Assembly: GCF_026210795.1 (NCBI RefSeq)
Contig: NC_089451.1
Span: 3,518,001 to 3,582,000 of the forward strand
DNA from: Rhizophagus irregularis
Lineage: Eukaryota; Glomeromycota; Glomeromycetes; Glomerales; Glomeraceae
Direction: 5' to 3'
DNA: 64,000 nt
Below are positions 47,200 through 59,739 of this stretch, piece by piece; positions within the stretch are counted from its first letter, which is position 1, and each line of letters begins with the position of its first letter. The position numbers and the translations under genes were made by a program. The notes under the pieces were generated by a model. The model saw only the letters and a program-made list of their open reading frames with translations, was not told the origin of the DNA and did no database searches.

Positions 47200-50100
47200 A
47201 AAATTATTTACCACTGCGCACTTATGAAAAATGATCGGCATACACACTACCTTTAAAGTAACCACTGTCATTACTTGTGTTTTTAGCTAATTTATCTACC
47301 ATTTCATTCATAACATCTCCACTGTGTCCCTTAACTTTCACTAACACTAGATCCATCTTTTTTTCCTGTAAAAGAATATCTATCTTAAGTAAAATTAAAG
47401 AATTAGACTGTTTCAGTAATTTTCTCCCCGATTTATTATGTCTATTATTAATCATATAGATGGCACTTTGACTATCTATATATATCTTAATTTTTGCATT
47501 CATAGGACTTGTGAGTAATGCCAGAAAAATAGCCACTAGTTCTGCACGTGTAGAAGAGGGCCATAATGATAAATTTGCTTGGGCAGATAGGGCGGGTTCA
47601 TCATTGACACAGAACGCCGCACCCATTTTTGTATGCACTAATTTGGAATCTTGTTGATCCCTTGATGTAGGGATACTTGTCCTGAGCGAACCATCTGTGT
47701 AGTATTCTATCGATATTCTCTCTTCTAATATATTTCTAATATCCATAAGTTTTGATTTTAAGTCATCATCATCTATCCATCTGTTAATCCATATGTCCTG
47801 AACCAATGGTAGGCTAATTACGGGGCTTGGCGCTGATGTTGGTGCTCTATCTCTGGGTATCAAAGTGTCAAGATGATGAGTTGAAGATAACCATTCACTT
47901 TCCAACCACGCAAATTAGAGACTCTATCTAGAATTGCTCTCTTACAGCAATGAGCCGGTATAACTCGTCCGTTGTCCTGCCATCCAATTGTTCTATTATC
48001 ATTGTATCCTGGACGATAGCTAACTGAAATTTCCTGTTCATGATGATGTATTTTGTTGACTTTGCCAATTAACCATGCATCTGAATTAGCCAAAGGCTCT
48101 CTAACAAAAATTACTTGTTTGCGTCATGCATCCGGTATAATATCTAATAAGAAGGCCCAAAGGTTAACTTTCGTAATCTCCAGGTCATTGCTTACTGTTA
48201 AATTATCTGTCCTTGATGTGCACAAATGAGCCACATCACGGTACCATCTAGCTGTCCTTCCTTGCACCAGGAGTAGTGCTAAACTACGATATTGTTTTTA
48301 TATCATAAGATGTATTCCCCTAATAAACAATTGATCAATATAAAATATTGGGTAATGTGAGCTTTGGTTAATTCTATATATATACTTTGTAAGCTGATAT
48401 TGTTTAAAGAACTTTAATATCAGCTCTTTCCCTCCTGATATACTCCAAGTTGATCTATCAATCAGATCTATCGCCATTGAAATGTCAAGGGATTTAGCTA
48501 TTACCAAAGCGTTGAATGGGACATTTTTACGGGCTTGAAGTTTTATCCAAGACGTTGCGTGAAGATCACAGTTAAAAATCAGATCAATGATGAGTGATTT
48601 AAGCTGCGCGTCTCTAAGCCTAATCTGTGTAGCTATCGCTGCGTATGAGTCACTATTCAATTTAATCGTTAAATCTGTTATAATATTGATATAATGAATT
48701 TTCCATGGGTGATCCATACCTAAACACCCCTCATGAAATAATAGAGACGATGGTGTATTCTTGGGTAATTTCATCCAGTTTTTAACCAATTTCATTACTG
48801 GAGCGAATACTTGATTCCAGTCATGTTCTGACAGTGTCATGATTTGGGCTATATATATTAGTCTGGGAATCAATACTCTATTGATTAGATAAATACATTG
48901 TCCAGCTGGGACAAATTTCCTACGAACTGTATCGCAAAAGCTTTTAACCGTCGTGGATATATGTTGCATCCATCGCCGCCTACTCGGTTTGTTAGAAAAC
49001 CAGACCCCAAGGTATCTTATTTCGTCATTAGTGGCTTGAACTATGAAACGATCATGGCCTAATTCAATAACTTGTTCATGCCTTTCTACTGACGGGTTGA
49101 TAATTATCATTTCTGATTTCTTAACATTGATATTGATATCATTAATCAAGTAGAAATCATTTGCTATATCTACTATCTTTTGCATCCTGGATTTTGATGA
49201 TTCTAAAAATACCGTATCATCCATATATGCACATACTGGAACCTGAAGCCTGTAATGTGTCCATGTAGTAAGGTCATTAATATCATTTGGCCAGGTAATT
49301 TCATTTCATATCCGCTGTCTTTAGTTTGTTGTATTCCTACTAGAAGTGGATCATAGAAAATTCGCCATAGCAACAGAGATAGTGCATCACCCTGATCTAT
49401 TCCGTCATTTCCAATAAATCCATCACTTAACCCATATGCTGTGGCTATTCTAAGGGATCTGTGTTTAAAAAGGGCTATAATCCATTCAACCAGTGATGCT
49501 GGAATGTCAATACGAAGCAATGCCCGATTTAGCACTTCTAACCCAACTGAATCAAATGCCTTTTTCATATCCTGTGTGAGGTCCCATAGTTCTTTTTTAT
49601 TTTCTCTGGCATCCTCAATAAAATTATTAACCAGGTGTATTGGTTCGTTTGTACTTTCTCCAGGTAAACTGCAACAATTGTATCCCTGTAGTATGTTATA
49701 TCGTTTCATAACTGAACTCAACCTGTTCGTGATCATCTTTGTGAAGGTCTTCCGAAAACAGTCCAGCAATGCAATAAGTCGAGTATTCAAAATATTATAT
49801 TCAAAGTTGGTGGGCTTAGGAATAGAAAGAATGATCGATGTTTTCCATGCCTTTGGTATAAGTCCAGTTTGTAACGTCAGATTTCCGAACTTGACCAAGA
49901 GGATGACTATTTCCTCAGGTAATTGTGGAATTATTTTGTAGTTAATACCAGACAACCCTGCAGTCAAATTTTTATTTAAATCTTTAACGGTATTGTTCCA
50001 TTCTTCCATAGTAACCTTTTCTATTGTAGCTTCCATTACTTCTTTAAATTTGCCTGCAGGTTCGTAAATTTGTTGCCAAAGCGGCGTCAAAGAATTCTCA

Positions 50101-50927
50101 AGTGTGTTTCTTTTCCTAAACATGCTCGCGAAATCATTGTCTACTGCTTCTTTAACTTCTCCCAGTTCTGTAGCCAGTCTCTTAGTCGAACCTTCTGATT
50201 CTTCGTTCACTAACATCTTATCTATAACTATATTGGCATGAGTGTTTCTATCTAATATGCTAGAAAGCCATGTTGTTTGGTCTTTTTATGTAATTTCAAC
50301 TCTTTTCTCTATTTTATCTTTAATGGATTTCGTCTCTGTTGCTTTGAATTTTTTATAATCTGCTCTTAGGCGATAATTCACTTTTTTTTTTAGATTGTCA
50401 AACCAGTTTTCCGAAAACATATCCTGTATGACTATGTTACATTTGTTATAGTCATTGGTCGATGTAACATAGTCTTGATTATATTTGGCAATTTTTCTAG
50501 CCCATCTGGATTTGGCGTCCACAGATGTGGTCATTTGTTGGTTGCCATAATAATAATTATGTAATAATTAAAGCAGCTTATTTGTATGACGTTCTGGTCT
50601 CATCTTTTTCTTATTATAGCGTATGAAGGTATTATGAAGTCTAATGACTTTCCTAGGGAGTTCTGAGTCCACTGCGCTGACTATAACACTATTGAGTTTA
50701 TCCTAATATCTATCTATATCTTCTTAAGAATACTCCTTTATATTGACTTTATCCTCAATTACTTCTTGATCTAGAGAGTTTAGTTGACTTTTTATATTAA
50801 GTCGGAATTTATCCCACTTTTCCATTTTAATGTCATCACAATCATACAAGACTCAGGTGTGGGCATTACCAATGGGTAATTTATTATATACTGTATTTTT
50901 CCTATTGTTTCTTATGAGGATAGAGGT
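47200..50927 (-). pseudogene. LINE segment: reverse transcriptase and RNase H
   Basis: Reading on the minus strand: a linker and RT N-terminal part (50534-50286; then 50216-49203 with LTAGLSGINYKIIPQLP, IPKAWKTSIILSIPKP, LTQDMKKAFDSVG and a GIDQGDALSLLLW box). The RT active site AYMDD is reached only after a frame change near 49220. The thumb and connector follow (49224-48298), then a connector (48093-47860) and RNase H (47905-47222). RNase H keeps its catalytic set: Asp in YYTDGS, Glu in STRAELVAI, Asp in IYIDSQSA, His in VKVKGHSGD. Frameshifts and stops at several joints make the ORF non-functional. Its 5' end connects through the hAT insertion to 55424-56330. Confidence 0.9.
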
Positions 50928-51301
50928 GTCCATGGTATACATGGCCTGGTAATTCAGTATTTTCGTATAAATACGTAATTCGTAATCCTGGTAATTAATT
51001 ACCAGATTACTTGAAAAATACGTAAATACGTAATTATTTACGTATAACGTAATTATTTATATATGACGTAATTAAATTAATATAAATATATATATATAAT
51101 TAATAGATAATATAGTGCGAAATTATTTTGATCAACTTCCAAATTAATAAAACTATCTAAACCATAAATAGTAATTTATTTATTAAGTAAAAAAACTATA
51201 AAAAGTAATCATTCATTTTTTTTTTTAACATTTAAAAAAGAATTTATAATTCTTTTGCGTTATAATATACTTCTTTTAAATCTTTTTAAGATATTTTAAA
51301 T

Positions 51302-53783
51302 ATGGATGACAGTAATGATAATCAAAATACAATTATTAATCAAAATAAAAAAAAACGTGGTCGTCCAAAAACTGATATTTGGGATTATTTTAAGGAAGGG
51401 CCAAGAAATAGAGGGCATTGTTCAGCAGAATGTAATTTTTGTGGCTGGAAACAACAAGTAGGTCAGCCTATTGAAATGCAAGGACATATTGCTTTAAATT
51501 GTTTAAAGGTATCACCTGAAGTAAAGTCTTTATTCCTGGAAAAAGTAAAAAATAATGGACATCTCGGTTATAATAAAAAAATTAAAATTAGCCACAATCA
51601 GCCAAAAATAGATGAGATATTTGATTCAACCAAAATTGATCAAGCTAAAATTGAAATGGCAAATCGTGCTATTGTAAAATTTTTTGCTTGCTGCGGTATC
51701 CCTTTTCATATAATTGAAAACCCTTTTTTCATTGATCTTCTTCGTACATTATGTCCGGGATATAATCCACCATGTAGACAAACTCTTACAGAAGATATGC
51801 TTAATGCGGAAATTTCACATGTTATTACTGAAATAAATCTTAAATTAAATAATGAAAAAAATCTTACATTGGGTACGTAATAATAATTTATTATAAAATA
51901 TAATAAATTAAATTATTAATTGTAATTTCTTAATTTTTAAAGGAGTAGATGGTTGGACGAGTACTAGTGGACAATCACTTTATGCATTTGTTATTATTAC
52001 TGGTGAAAGAAAAGAATATATTCACTCAGTTCAAAATTTATCAAACTATTCACATACGGGAGAGTTTTTAGCAAATAAAATAATTGAGGTAATTGAAAAT
52101 GTTGGAGTTACAAAATTTGCAGGAATAGTATCAGATAATGCATCTACAATGGTCATGGCAAAAAAGCTAGTTAACGATCGATATGGATTTATAATGCCAA
52201 TTCGGTGCATTGCACATCATATAAATCTATTAACCAATGATATTTGTAAATTAGAGTTTGCCCAATCAATATTAAAAAAATGTATGAAATTAGTTCATTT
52301 TTTTAAAGCATCTCATCGGGCAGGTGCAGAATTAACAGATGAAATAAAGGAAAATATGGTTAAAGGTGGTAAATTAAAGGGGTATTGTCAAACGAGATGG
52401 ATGACTGCATGTGATTGTGTTTCTTCAGTTTTAAGATGCGAAGAAGCTCTAAAAAATGTTGGTATTTATTGATTATTTTTAATTATTTATTTTTAATTAA
52501 TTTTAATAAATTTATCTAATTTTAGATAGCAAATAATAACCCGAATTACCTAAAGCAAAATATCAAAGAAATTATTACGAGGCGTTTTTTTATGGATATT
52601 GAAGAATTACAATTAATTCTTAAGCCAATAAAAGAAGCCATCAAATATTTAGAAATGAAAAATGCAACGTTAGCAGATTGTTTCTTACAATTAATAAAAT
52701 TGTCATATTCAATCAAAAGCTTATCAGAAACTCATACTACTTTTCGACAACAATGCATTAAAGCATTTAATAAAAGGTGGATGCAGTTCGATTTTAGGTT
52801 ATATATGTTAGCCTATTTACTTCACCCACTATACCGTGGTACGTATTTGATAAAATAAAATGATGATTTTTACCTTATTTAACAATTAATTAATTATTAA
52901 TTAATTAAAATATCATAGGTAAAGGATTCTGAAATCAAGTATGCCGTAAAGTAGTTTATTGGGCAATTGAAAATATATGGATAAAAATGGGAGGCGGAGA
53001 AAATTCCAGTTCCAAATTAATTGGGCAAATTGCTGCTTTTCGTGATAATCTTCCTCCTTATAATGATGAATTTGTTCCTAAATATTATACAGTTGAGTGT
53101 TGGTGGAGTTATGTAGAACAAGATGAAGGAGAAGAAAATTTTATCCAACAACTTGCATTAAAAATATTTTCAATAACTCCACACAATGCAGGATGTGAGA
53201 GAATATTTTCCGTGATGGGTTGGTATATGAATAAAAGGAGAACACGGTAAATATTTATTTTATTGTTGCTAGTTATTAATTTTTTTTTTGAATTTTAAAT
53301 TTTAAGTAATTCCTTTCAATTAGATTAAGTGTGAATCATTTACAAAATCTTACGAAACTTCACACATATTATGTTTCAAACGCGAAAACTGAATTAAAGT
53401 ATACGGCTAGAGATATGAATGTCAAGAATGATGAAGAGTTTTATCAATTGGTAAGAAATGGTATATATCAAAATATTAATGATGAAATTGGAGAGGAAGA
53501 ATTAGATAATGAAGACGAAGATTATGGTGATACAGAAGACGAACTTGTTGACATAGAAGAGTATGAAAAATTTGGGCATAAAAGTAACGATAGTGTTTTA
53601 CAAAGTGAAAACTATTTTAATTTTGTATCAAAGGAGCTAGTGGAATTATTAAAACTTCAGGAGCCGCGAGTAGTTATTGAACCCGTAAATGTTGATCATA
53701 TTGTTGACCACGGTAACGAAAATTTCGATATAGAGAAATTATTAGACCAACAATTTAGTGAAGATGATGATGTTAACGTTTAG
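51302..53783 (+). CDS. hAT-family transposase with BED zinc finger, five exons
   Basis: Cut-and-paste DNA transposase. Exons: 51302-51872, 51943-52457, 52526-52838, 52940-53246 and 53324-53783; the phases agree and give 721 residues. A BED zinc finger covers about 24-66 (DIWDYF, CNFCGW, HIALNC). The RNase H-like core has the first Asp at about 193 (VDGWTS) and the second at about 255 (IVSDNAS), then RCIAHHINLL. The C-terminal dimerisation block NAGCERIFSVMGW carries the probable catalytic Glu at about 553. A Glu/Asp-rich tail covers about 600-645. The exon 4 acceptor matters: the first AG (before 52919) leaves an in-frame TGA, while the AG 21 bases on (exon from 52940) skips it and keeps the frame. 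All key residues are present, so the gene may be active. No partner genes are needed beyond the TIRs. Confidence 0.85.
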
Positions 53784-54071
53784 ATAGTCCATAACTCATA
53801 TTCATTTGTTGTATATTTTGATTTGTTTTATTTCTTTCAAAATTTTGAATAAAAGCTTCTAACAATTTTGCGTTAACATGAAGAAATTCTTCTTAATTTA
53901 TTTTAAAGACAATAATTTAATACATTATTTCATTTAATTTATTTTTAACAATTTTGTATAATTTTACTAATGTTTAACAGTTTTTATTTAATGCTTAACG
54001 AAATAGATTAATAATATTTAATGATCTAATTTAACAATTTACTTTAATAATGCTTAAGATTTTCAGAAACT

Positions 54072-55115
54072 GAAATCTACAAAAAAATAAAAAGAAAGAA
54101 ACGTACGTTTCTTCAAATTTCAAAAGAATCCACTCTCATACACGTACTTGTGTTCTAAGAAACCGAATCTACAAAAAATAAGAAACGTTAGTACGTTTCT
54201 TCAAAGTAAATTTCAAAAGAACCCGCCCCTATACACGTACCCGCGTTTCTTCAAAATAAATTTCAAAAGAACCCGCCCCTATACACGTACCCGTGTTCTT
54301 AGAAACCGAAATCTACAAAAAAAAATAAAAAGAAAGAAACGTTAGACGTTTCTTCAAAGTAAATTTCGAAAGAATCCCGCATACACGTACTTGTGTCTTG
54401 TGTTCTAAACCGAAATCTACAAAAAAATAAAAGGAAAGAAACGTTAGTACGTTTCTTCAAAGTTAATTTCGAAAGAACCCGCCCTATACACGTACCCGTG
54501 TTCTTAGAAACCGAAATCTACAAAAAAATAAAAAGAAAGAAACGTTAGACGTTTCTTCAAAGTAAATTTCGAAAGAATCCCGCATACACGTACTTGTGTC
54601 TTGTGTTCTAAACCGAAATCTACAAAAAAATAAAAAGAAAGAAACGTTAGTACGTTTTTTCAAAGTAAATTTCGAAAGAACCCGCCCCTATATATGTACC
54701 CGTGTTCTTAGAAACCAAAATCTACAAAAAATAAAAAAGAAAGAAACGTTAGTACGTTTCTTCAAAATAAATTTCAAAAGAACTCGTCCCTATATATGTA
54801 CCTGTGTTATAAAAAACCGAAATCTACAAAAAATAAAAAGAAAGAAACGTTAGTACGTTTCTTCAAAGTAAATTTCAAAAGAACCCACCCCTCTACACGT
54901 ACCCGTGTTATAAAAAACTGAAATCTACAAAAAAATAAAAAGAAAGAAACGTTAGTACGTTTCTTCAAAGTAAATTTCAAAAGAATCCGCCCCTATACAC
55001 GTACCCGTGTTCTTAGAAACCGAAATCTACAAAATAAAAAAGAAAGAAACGTTAGTACGTTTCTTCAAAGTAAATTTCAAAAGAGCCCGCCTCCATATAC
55101 TTACCCGCAGATTCC
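54072..55115. repeat. Minisatellite of about 102 bp, about ten units, inside the hAT
   Basis: GAAATCTACAAAAAA recurs about every 102 bases (near 54072, 54308, 54411, 54515, 54615, 54717, 54818, 54921 and 55022; the second unit at about 54164 is variant). Each unit includes GAAACGT-TAGT-ACGTTTC, a 7-bp-arm hairpin, then TTCAAAGTAAATTTC and CCCGCCCCTATACACGTACC. The ORFs across it (54148-54345, 54596-54853) simply follow the repeat and are not genes. It sits between the transposase stop and the right TIR. Confidence 0.92.
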
Positions 55116-55431
55116 TGGAAGCCGAAACTTATTTATTTATTAAATAAAAAAAATACAATCTAAAAAAAAGAGTACATTTTTAATGATTGGAATTGATAAT
55201 CTAATCAAATCTATTCCGATCAATTACGTAATTACGTACATCGTAAATAATTACGGTAAACGTAAATTATTTACGGGTACATTTGATTAATTACGAAGTC
55301 ATAAATAATTACGTTAAACGTAATTATTTACGGTAAACGTAATTATTTACGAAATACGTAATTATTTACGTATTTCGAATTACGAATTACGTTTTTGGCC
55401 AATGATTTACCAGGCCATGTATAGTCCATGG

Positions 55432-56330
55432 TTAATGTAATTATATTATGGTCACTATATGTGATAAACGTTGAGGGGGTAATTGAGAAATTCATTAAAT
55501 TATTACTGATATTTTCTGATATCCAAATCTGATCTATTCTCGTGCTTACACCCTCTCTGTGATAAGTGTTTCCTGGTACTTCTTTATTAAGCTTTCTATA
55601 AGAATCTATAAGACCCATTGCCTTAAGATCATTAAAAATTTTGGGTTTTGATATATGTTGCAGTGGTGTACGATCAATATGACCATTTGAGATCAAATTA
55701 AAATCTCCTATTAATATGTGTACAATATTGTTTGATTTTTTTTTTATAGTTTCGTCGCTCATTTCCCTTTTAAGTAGTTCCAGGGTATCGTGAAGGATTG
55801 TTTTAATTTGTGGTGATGCGTAAACAATCTATATACAGAATAAAACATTTCTGAACAGAAAGTATGCTGAGAGTAGATATGGTGAATGGAATTTGTGTCC
55901 TTGATAATGTTTATTCCATTTCCTTGAGCAAATTAACGCTACTCCAGAACCCTTATGTTTGTCGTTCTATTTGCTTGACCAATATATATGAAATTGCTCT
56001 TTAAGACTATTAGGCATTTTGAAAAACCCGTTCTTTTAGTCTAAATTAGTTTCATTCAAGGCCATAATGTCTACCTGGTTTTCTTGCATCCAACTTAGAA
56101 TTCCATAAAGTTTTGCATTGTCCCCTGCCAATCCGTTAATGTTATGGGTTCCAATGTGGAGTGTAAGGTACAACGCGTCTAAATCTATTTGTTGTTGTTC
56201 CTCATACCGTATTCGTTGACTATATAAAAAACTGTCTATATTTTCTATGTTAGCTTTGTTTTTGTTTTTGTTTTTGTTATTCTGTATTCTAATGTTCGAT
56301 ATAAATGTAGCATTGTATAAGTTATTATAT
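55432..56330 (-). pseudogene. LINE 5' segment: apurinic-type endonuclease domain
   Basis: The minus-strand reading gives an exonuclease-endonuclease-phosphatase fold: GTHNINGLAG and MALNETN at the N-terminal end (about 56145-56045), then GSGVALICSRKW, IGDFNLISNG (about 55710), and the catalytic YSDHNIITLTMD at the C-terminal end just before the hAT junction. Stops near 56040, 55970 and 55830 show decay. The 5' border near 56330 is approximate. This is the missing front of the LINE continued at 50927-47200. Confidence 0.85.
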
Positions 56331-56399
56331 TAATGTTGTCCTTTCTATTAGAGCTATTTGTTCCAGCCAAATAGTCCCTTTATTTTCGGTTTCAATATA

Positions 56400-56495
56400 T
56401 TCTATTCACTCCCAATTTACTGTATATTATATAGTATTTTGTATAATAAAAATGTAATAAAATCAATATTTTAATTAAAGGTAGACAAATCAGCC
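56400..56495. mobile_element. Terminal fragment of the GGCTGATTTG element family
   Basis: The reverse complement of this stretch matches the first roughly 95 bp of the element at 31411 (GGCTGATTTG(T)CTACC, TTTAATTAAAATATTG, TACAGTAAATTGGG). Only one end is present, so it is a truncated relic. Confidence 0.75.
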
Positions 56496-56549
56496 CCAAA
56501 TAATTATAAAAAAATTAAAAAAATTAAAAATAAAAATTAAGTATAATTT

Positions 56550-56661
56550 TTAAAATTAGATATTAATAATGTTTAATAATTATAATAAAAACTTTTGCTT
56601 AAAGTTATTAATAAAAAATATTTCTGGAATTTTACCTATATAAAAATTTTTTGGATTTTCC
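56550..56661. mobile_element. Terminal fragment of the AGGACCCCGG element family
   Basis: Shares GATAT(C/T)AA(C/T)AATG, TAATAAAAAATATTT, and TTTTACCTATATAA with 39735-39842, the right end of the 1299-bp element, but the terminal CCGGGGTCC is eroded to TTGGATTTTCC. It is an old relic. Confidence 0.65.
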
Positions 56662-57678
56662 AAACTAGTATTACATAATTTTTTAATAATATATAATTTG
56701 TTATATTATATTACACCTTACTTGTTTTTGTTTTTACTATGTATTCTAGGAATAGACTTATTTGTTACTTTCTAAAAAGGGAAATTTTATATTAATTATT
56801 CAATCACTTAATTTTAGCCAAAATTAAAAAATCATGTGATAATCACTGCTGATAATAATAAAAAAAACTCTTTACAAAAACTTAAAAACACAATGTTTTT
56901 ATAAATTTGGCTTAATTTACTGAAACTTAAATTATGAGTTTAAGTTAATTTTACAAAAATCCAAATATAGCTTATATTAAAGATATTTAGAATTCTTAAA
57001 TATTCATTAATTATTGTATAATCCAGCTTAGTTTTTTCCTTTTTTATAAAAAAGTTCAATTATAATAATTTTTTTTTTTCAATGCATCAATTATAATGAT
57101 ATATGATGCAAATCTTTACTATTGGTTTATCAACGTTACTACAACTTGATACATTAAGATAAAATTCTTTAAAAATTTTCCTAAATCCTTTTGTTACGCT
57201 TGGTTTAGATCATCATTTTACTGTAGCTGCGTATACATTACATACAATTCAGCTAAACAAGCTAAATATTAAAAATATTTTGTATTACCATATAGGCATA
57301 TTATACAGTATCACGGGTCATAGTACCCGTATCTTGCAAATTTTAGGGGGTCGTTTTATATTCAAAAAAATTAATTAATTTACTTTTTATTATTATTAAT
57401 GAAAAAAAAGAAGGTTTGATCTCTATTTTAATTTTGTTAAGTATAACTATATTATTATATATGATTTTGGGTTGTACCAATTCCGTCCTTCAATTATAAT
57501 ATAATGCTTGGAATTATAATTGGCAAAATAAAATTGTAATCTCATCAAATTTTAATTTTTCATGTTTAATTCTTGTATTCTTATTATGTGAACTTAACAA
57601 TAAAAAAGTCTAAATGCTTCGCAATTAAAATCTATAATTTCAGTACTCAAAAAAAAACCTTATCATTTTTTAAGTTGA
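56662..57678. other. Intergenic stretch before the glyoxal oxidase gene
   Basis: No gene is seen. A/T-rich sequence with a small inverted segment near 57490-57530 (CAATTATAA / TTATAATTG). Confidence 0.55.
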
Positions 57679-59739
57679 TCATTGAGAATTGAGTAAAACT
57701 TCAACACCACTAACACAAGGAGCGTCATAATTAAATATATATATGTAATGAGGACCAGGAGCGATTATTGTAGGATTTGGGGGTAATCTAAGAGTTAAAA
57801 TATATTGATCAGAAGCTGATTTATCAACATAAGAATCTTCAATATCAAGGTAAACATAACGCTGATTCATATTTGTTGAGTGTGTGACAAATCCATGATG
57901 TATAATGGTAGCTTTTAAACTCGGTGGATCAGTTGATTTAAGTTGTATAACTAAAGTAATTACTTGATTATAAGATACTTTAATTCTTTGTTGATTAATT
58001 GGAAATGATTCAAGAGAAAGAATAGTTGGACGAGGGATTGTTGAATAAAGATAAGGTGGATAAAAAATTTCAACGCGGTATCTAAAGAGGGAAGGAACAG
58101 AAGATCAGAATTTTATAATCTTTTCTTATTTAAAGAAAAAAAATTATTAAGTTACTCACTCAGTCGGAAATTTAACATCTAATGTGACGGCATTAGATGG
58201 ATTACTTCCAGAAACAAGGACACTACCATCCGGTAACAAAGTAGCAATAGAATGATACATTCTAGGTATAGTTGACGAAGCAAGAGCCTTATACGTTTTA
58301 GCAAATGGATCATAAAGATAAGGAAATAATACGGGATCATTAGCAACAAATAATGCATTTGCGCCTTTCCCTTTACGAAGGCCAGCATAACCCGATCCGC
58401 CACCATTAACAAACATGATGGATCCATCCACTAAATAAACAGCATCAGGCATAACACGCGGTGTTCCACCAAAATTATCCATTTCCCATTGAGCATTTGG
58501 TTTATTTAGATCTAATCTTCCACAAGTAGCTTCACTCACTGATGTAATTTCTTGAGCTTTATTTCCACCACAAACCATAACCGTTGGGTTGTAATAATCG
58601 GTTGGTGAAAGTGGTAACATTATAGAAGTACCAGTTAATGGATATGAGCGAAACCCACCCGGCAAATCTGGATATGTTATTACAGTTTTACCGATACCAA
58701 GATCATAAGCAATGGCTTGTTTACTAGCGAGTACAAAAAGTAGAGTTTTTCCCTCATAATTTGGAATTAAATGTAACATCGGGTAAAGATTATATGGTAA
58801 TGTAGTAGCTAAAAAGTCAAAATTATAATCTTGCATAAAAACTCCACTTGGAGGTGGATATATTGTATAAGTTGGATTATTTATTTCTAGTTTATTAACT
58901 CCTGTGGAACCAGTTGATCCCCCGAGTATAAGAATATTACCATCAGGTAAAGTGATCATAGTTGGATACCATCTATTTGATGGTAAAACTCCTTCTAATT
59001 CGATCCAATCTCCTTTGCCTTGATCATATATACGAAGTGTTTGTAAACCGCTACGATAATTAAGATCATCTCCACCACTTCCCCCTGCCTCAATTAAAGT
59101 TCCATTGCCTAAGAAGGAACCTGCCGAACAAAATGTATTTGTATAAACTGTGAGTGGTCTAGCTTGATTTGTATCTAAATCATATTCTGATGATATTGCA
59201 GCAAGCCCATCCGGTCTCTTTAAATGATTTTGTTCAACTATATAAAGAGAAAAAAAAAACAATAAATGATTAAATTAGCTAAATTAACAAAAATTCAACG
59301 AAATAAATATGTTATAAAATTTGAAAAGTTTACGTCTATCTATGAATATAACTTTTCTGGGAGCTATCAAGACGGCATGCATGGCACTGACTCCGGAACT
59401 ATTATACAGTTAATCGAATAGTAAAAAAATATTAAATTAAAAAAGTTTATTACGTACAGATAACATATCTTGCTACTTACTCTCCGACAATCTTCCATGT
59501 TCCGAGTGAATTATCTGAATTATCTTGTCGTGCTATAAGAGAGAATTAGATGAGTTTGTTAATATGTATAGAATCATTTAATGTAAAGATAGACGATGAC
59601 TTATTATTGAATCATATACAGTTTAAAATTGATAATTACCTCGTAGAGGAGACGATGCGGGTAATGCATTTACTTTAATTTGTTCATAAAAAAAATTCAA
59701 TCCTCCTACGAGGAATATAAATAAAAATATAACATTCAT
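57679..59739 (-). CDS. Glyoxal oxidase-like copper radical oxidase, secreted, five exons
   Basis: Probable extracellular copper radical oxidase that oxidises aldehydes or sugars and yields hydrogen peroxide (family knowledge). Exons: 59739-59640, 59532-59481, 59398-59334, 59237-58160, 58081-57679; all phases agree, giving 565 residues. Residues 1-25 look like a signal peptide. The N-terminal glyoxal oxidase domain follows (GTWKIVGDSGVSAMHAVLI), a kelch-type beta-propeller, and the C-terminal DUF1929 domain from about 440. Active-site counterparts are visible: Cys109 (NTFCSAG) and Tyr163 (NRWYPTM) for the Cys-Tyr cofactor, Tyr400-His401 (PRMYHSI) and His499 (GFVTHS) as copper ligands. It is complete and apparently functional. 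Whether its substrate is methylglyoxal, a glyoxal or a sugar cannot be told. Confidence 0.92.

Larger units (their letters stand above)
50936..55423 (+). mobile_element. hAT transposon, 4488 bp, exact 8-bp TSD, inserted in the LINE
   Basis: The target duplication GTCCATGG is exact at 50928-50935 and 55424-55431. The TIRs read TATACATGGCCTGGTAA at both ends. About 100-190 bp inside each end lie clusters of TTACGTAATTATTTA-like repeats in inverted relation (50985-51070 and 55215-55390), typical of hAT subterminal binding sites. It carries a five-exon transposase gene and a 3' minisatellite. Removing the element plus one GTCCATGG joins the LINE codons in frame (LTMD to TSILI). It is the youngest insertion in this part of the window. 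Confidence 0.95.

Noticed and set aside
49441-49941. 166-residue plus-strand ORF over the RT region
   Set aside because: Antisense shadow of the LINE reverse transcriptase.
54148-54853. ORFs with repeated ARG/LYS-rich units
   Set aside because: They only follow the 102-bp minisatellite.
54072-55115. CRISPR-like appearance of regularly spaced repeats
   Set aside because: Units are adjacent with no unique spacers, and the genome is eukaryotic; it is a minisatellite.
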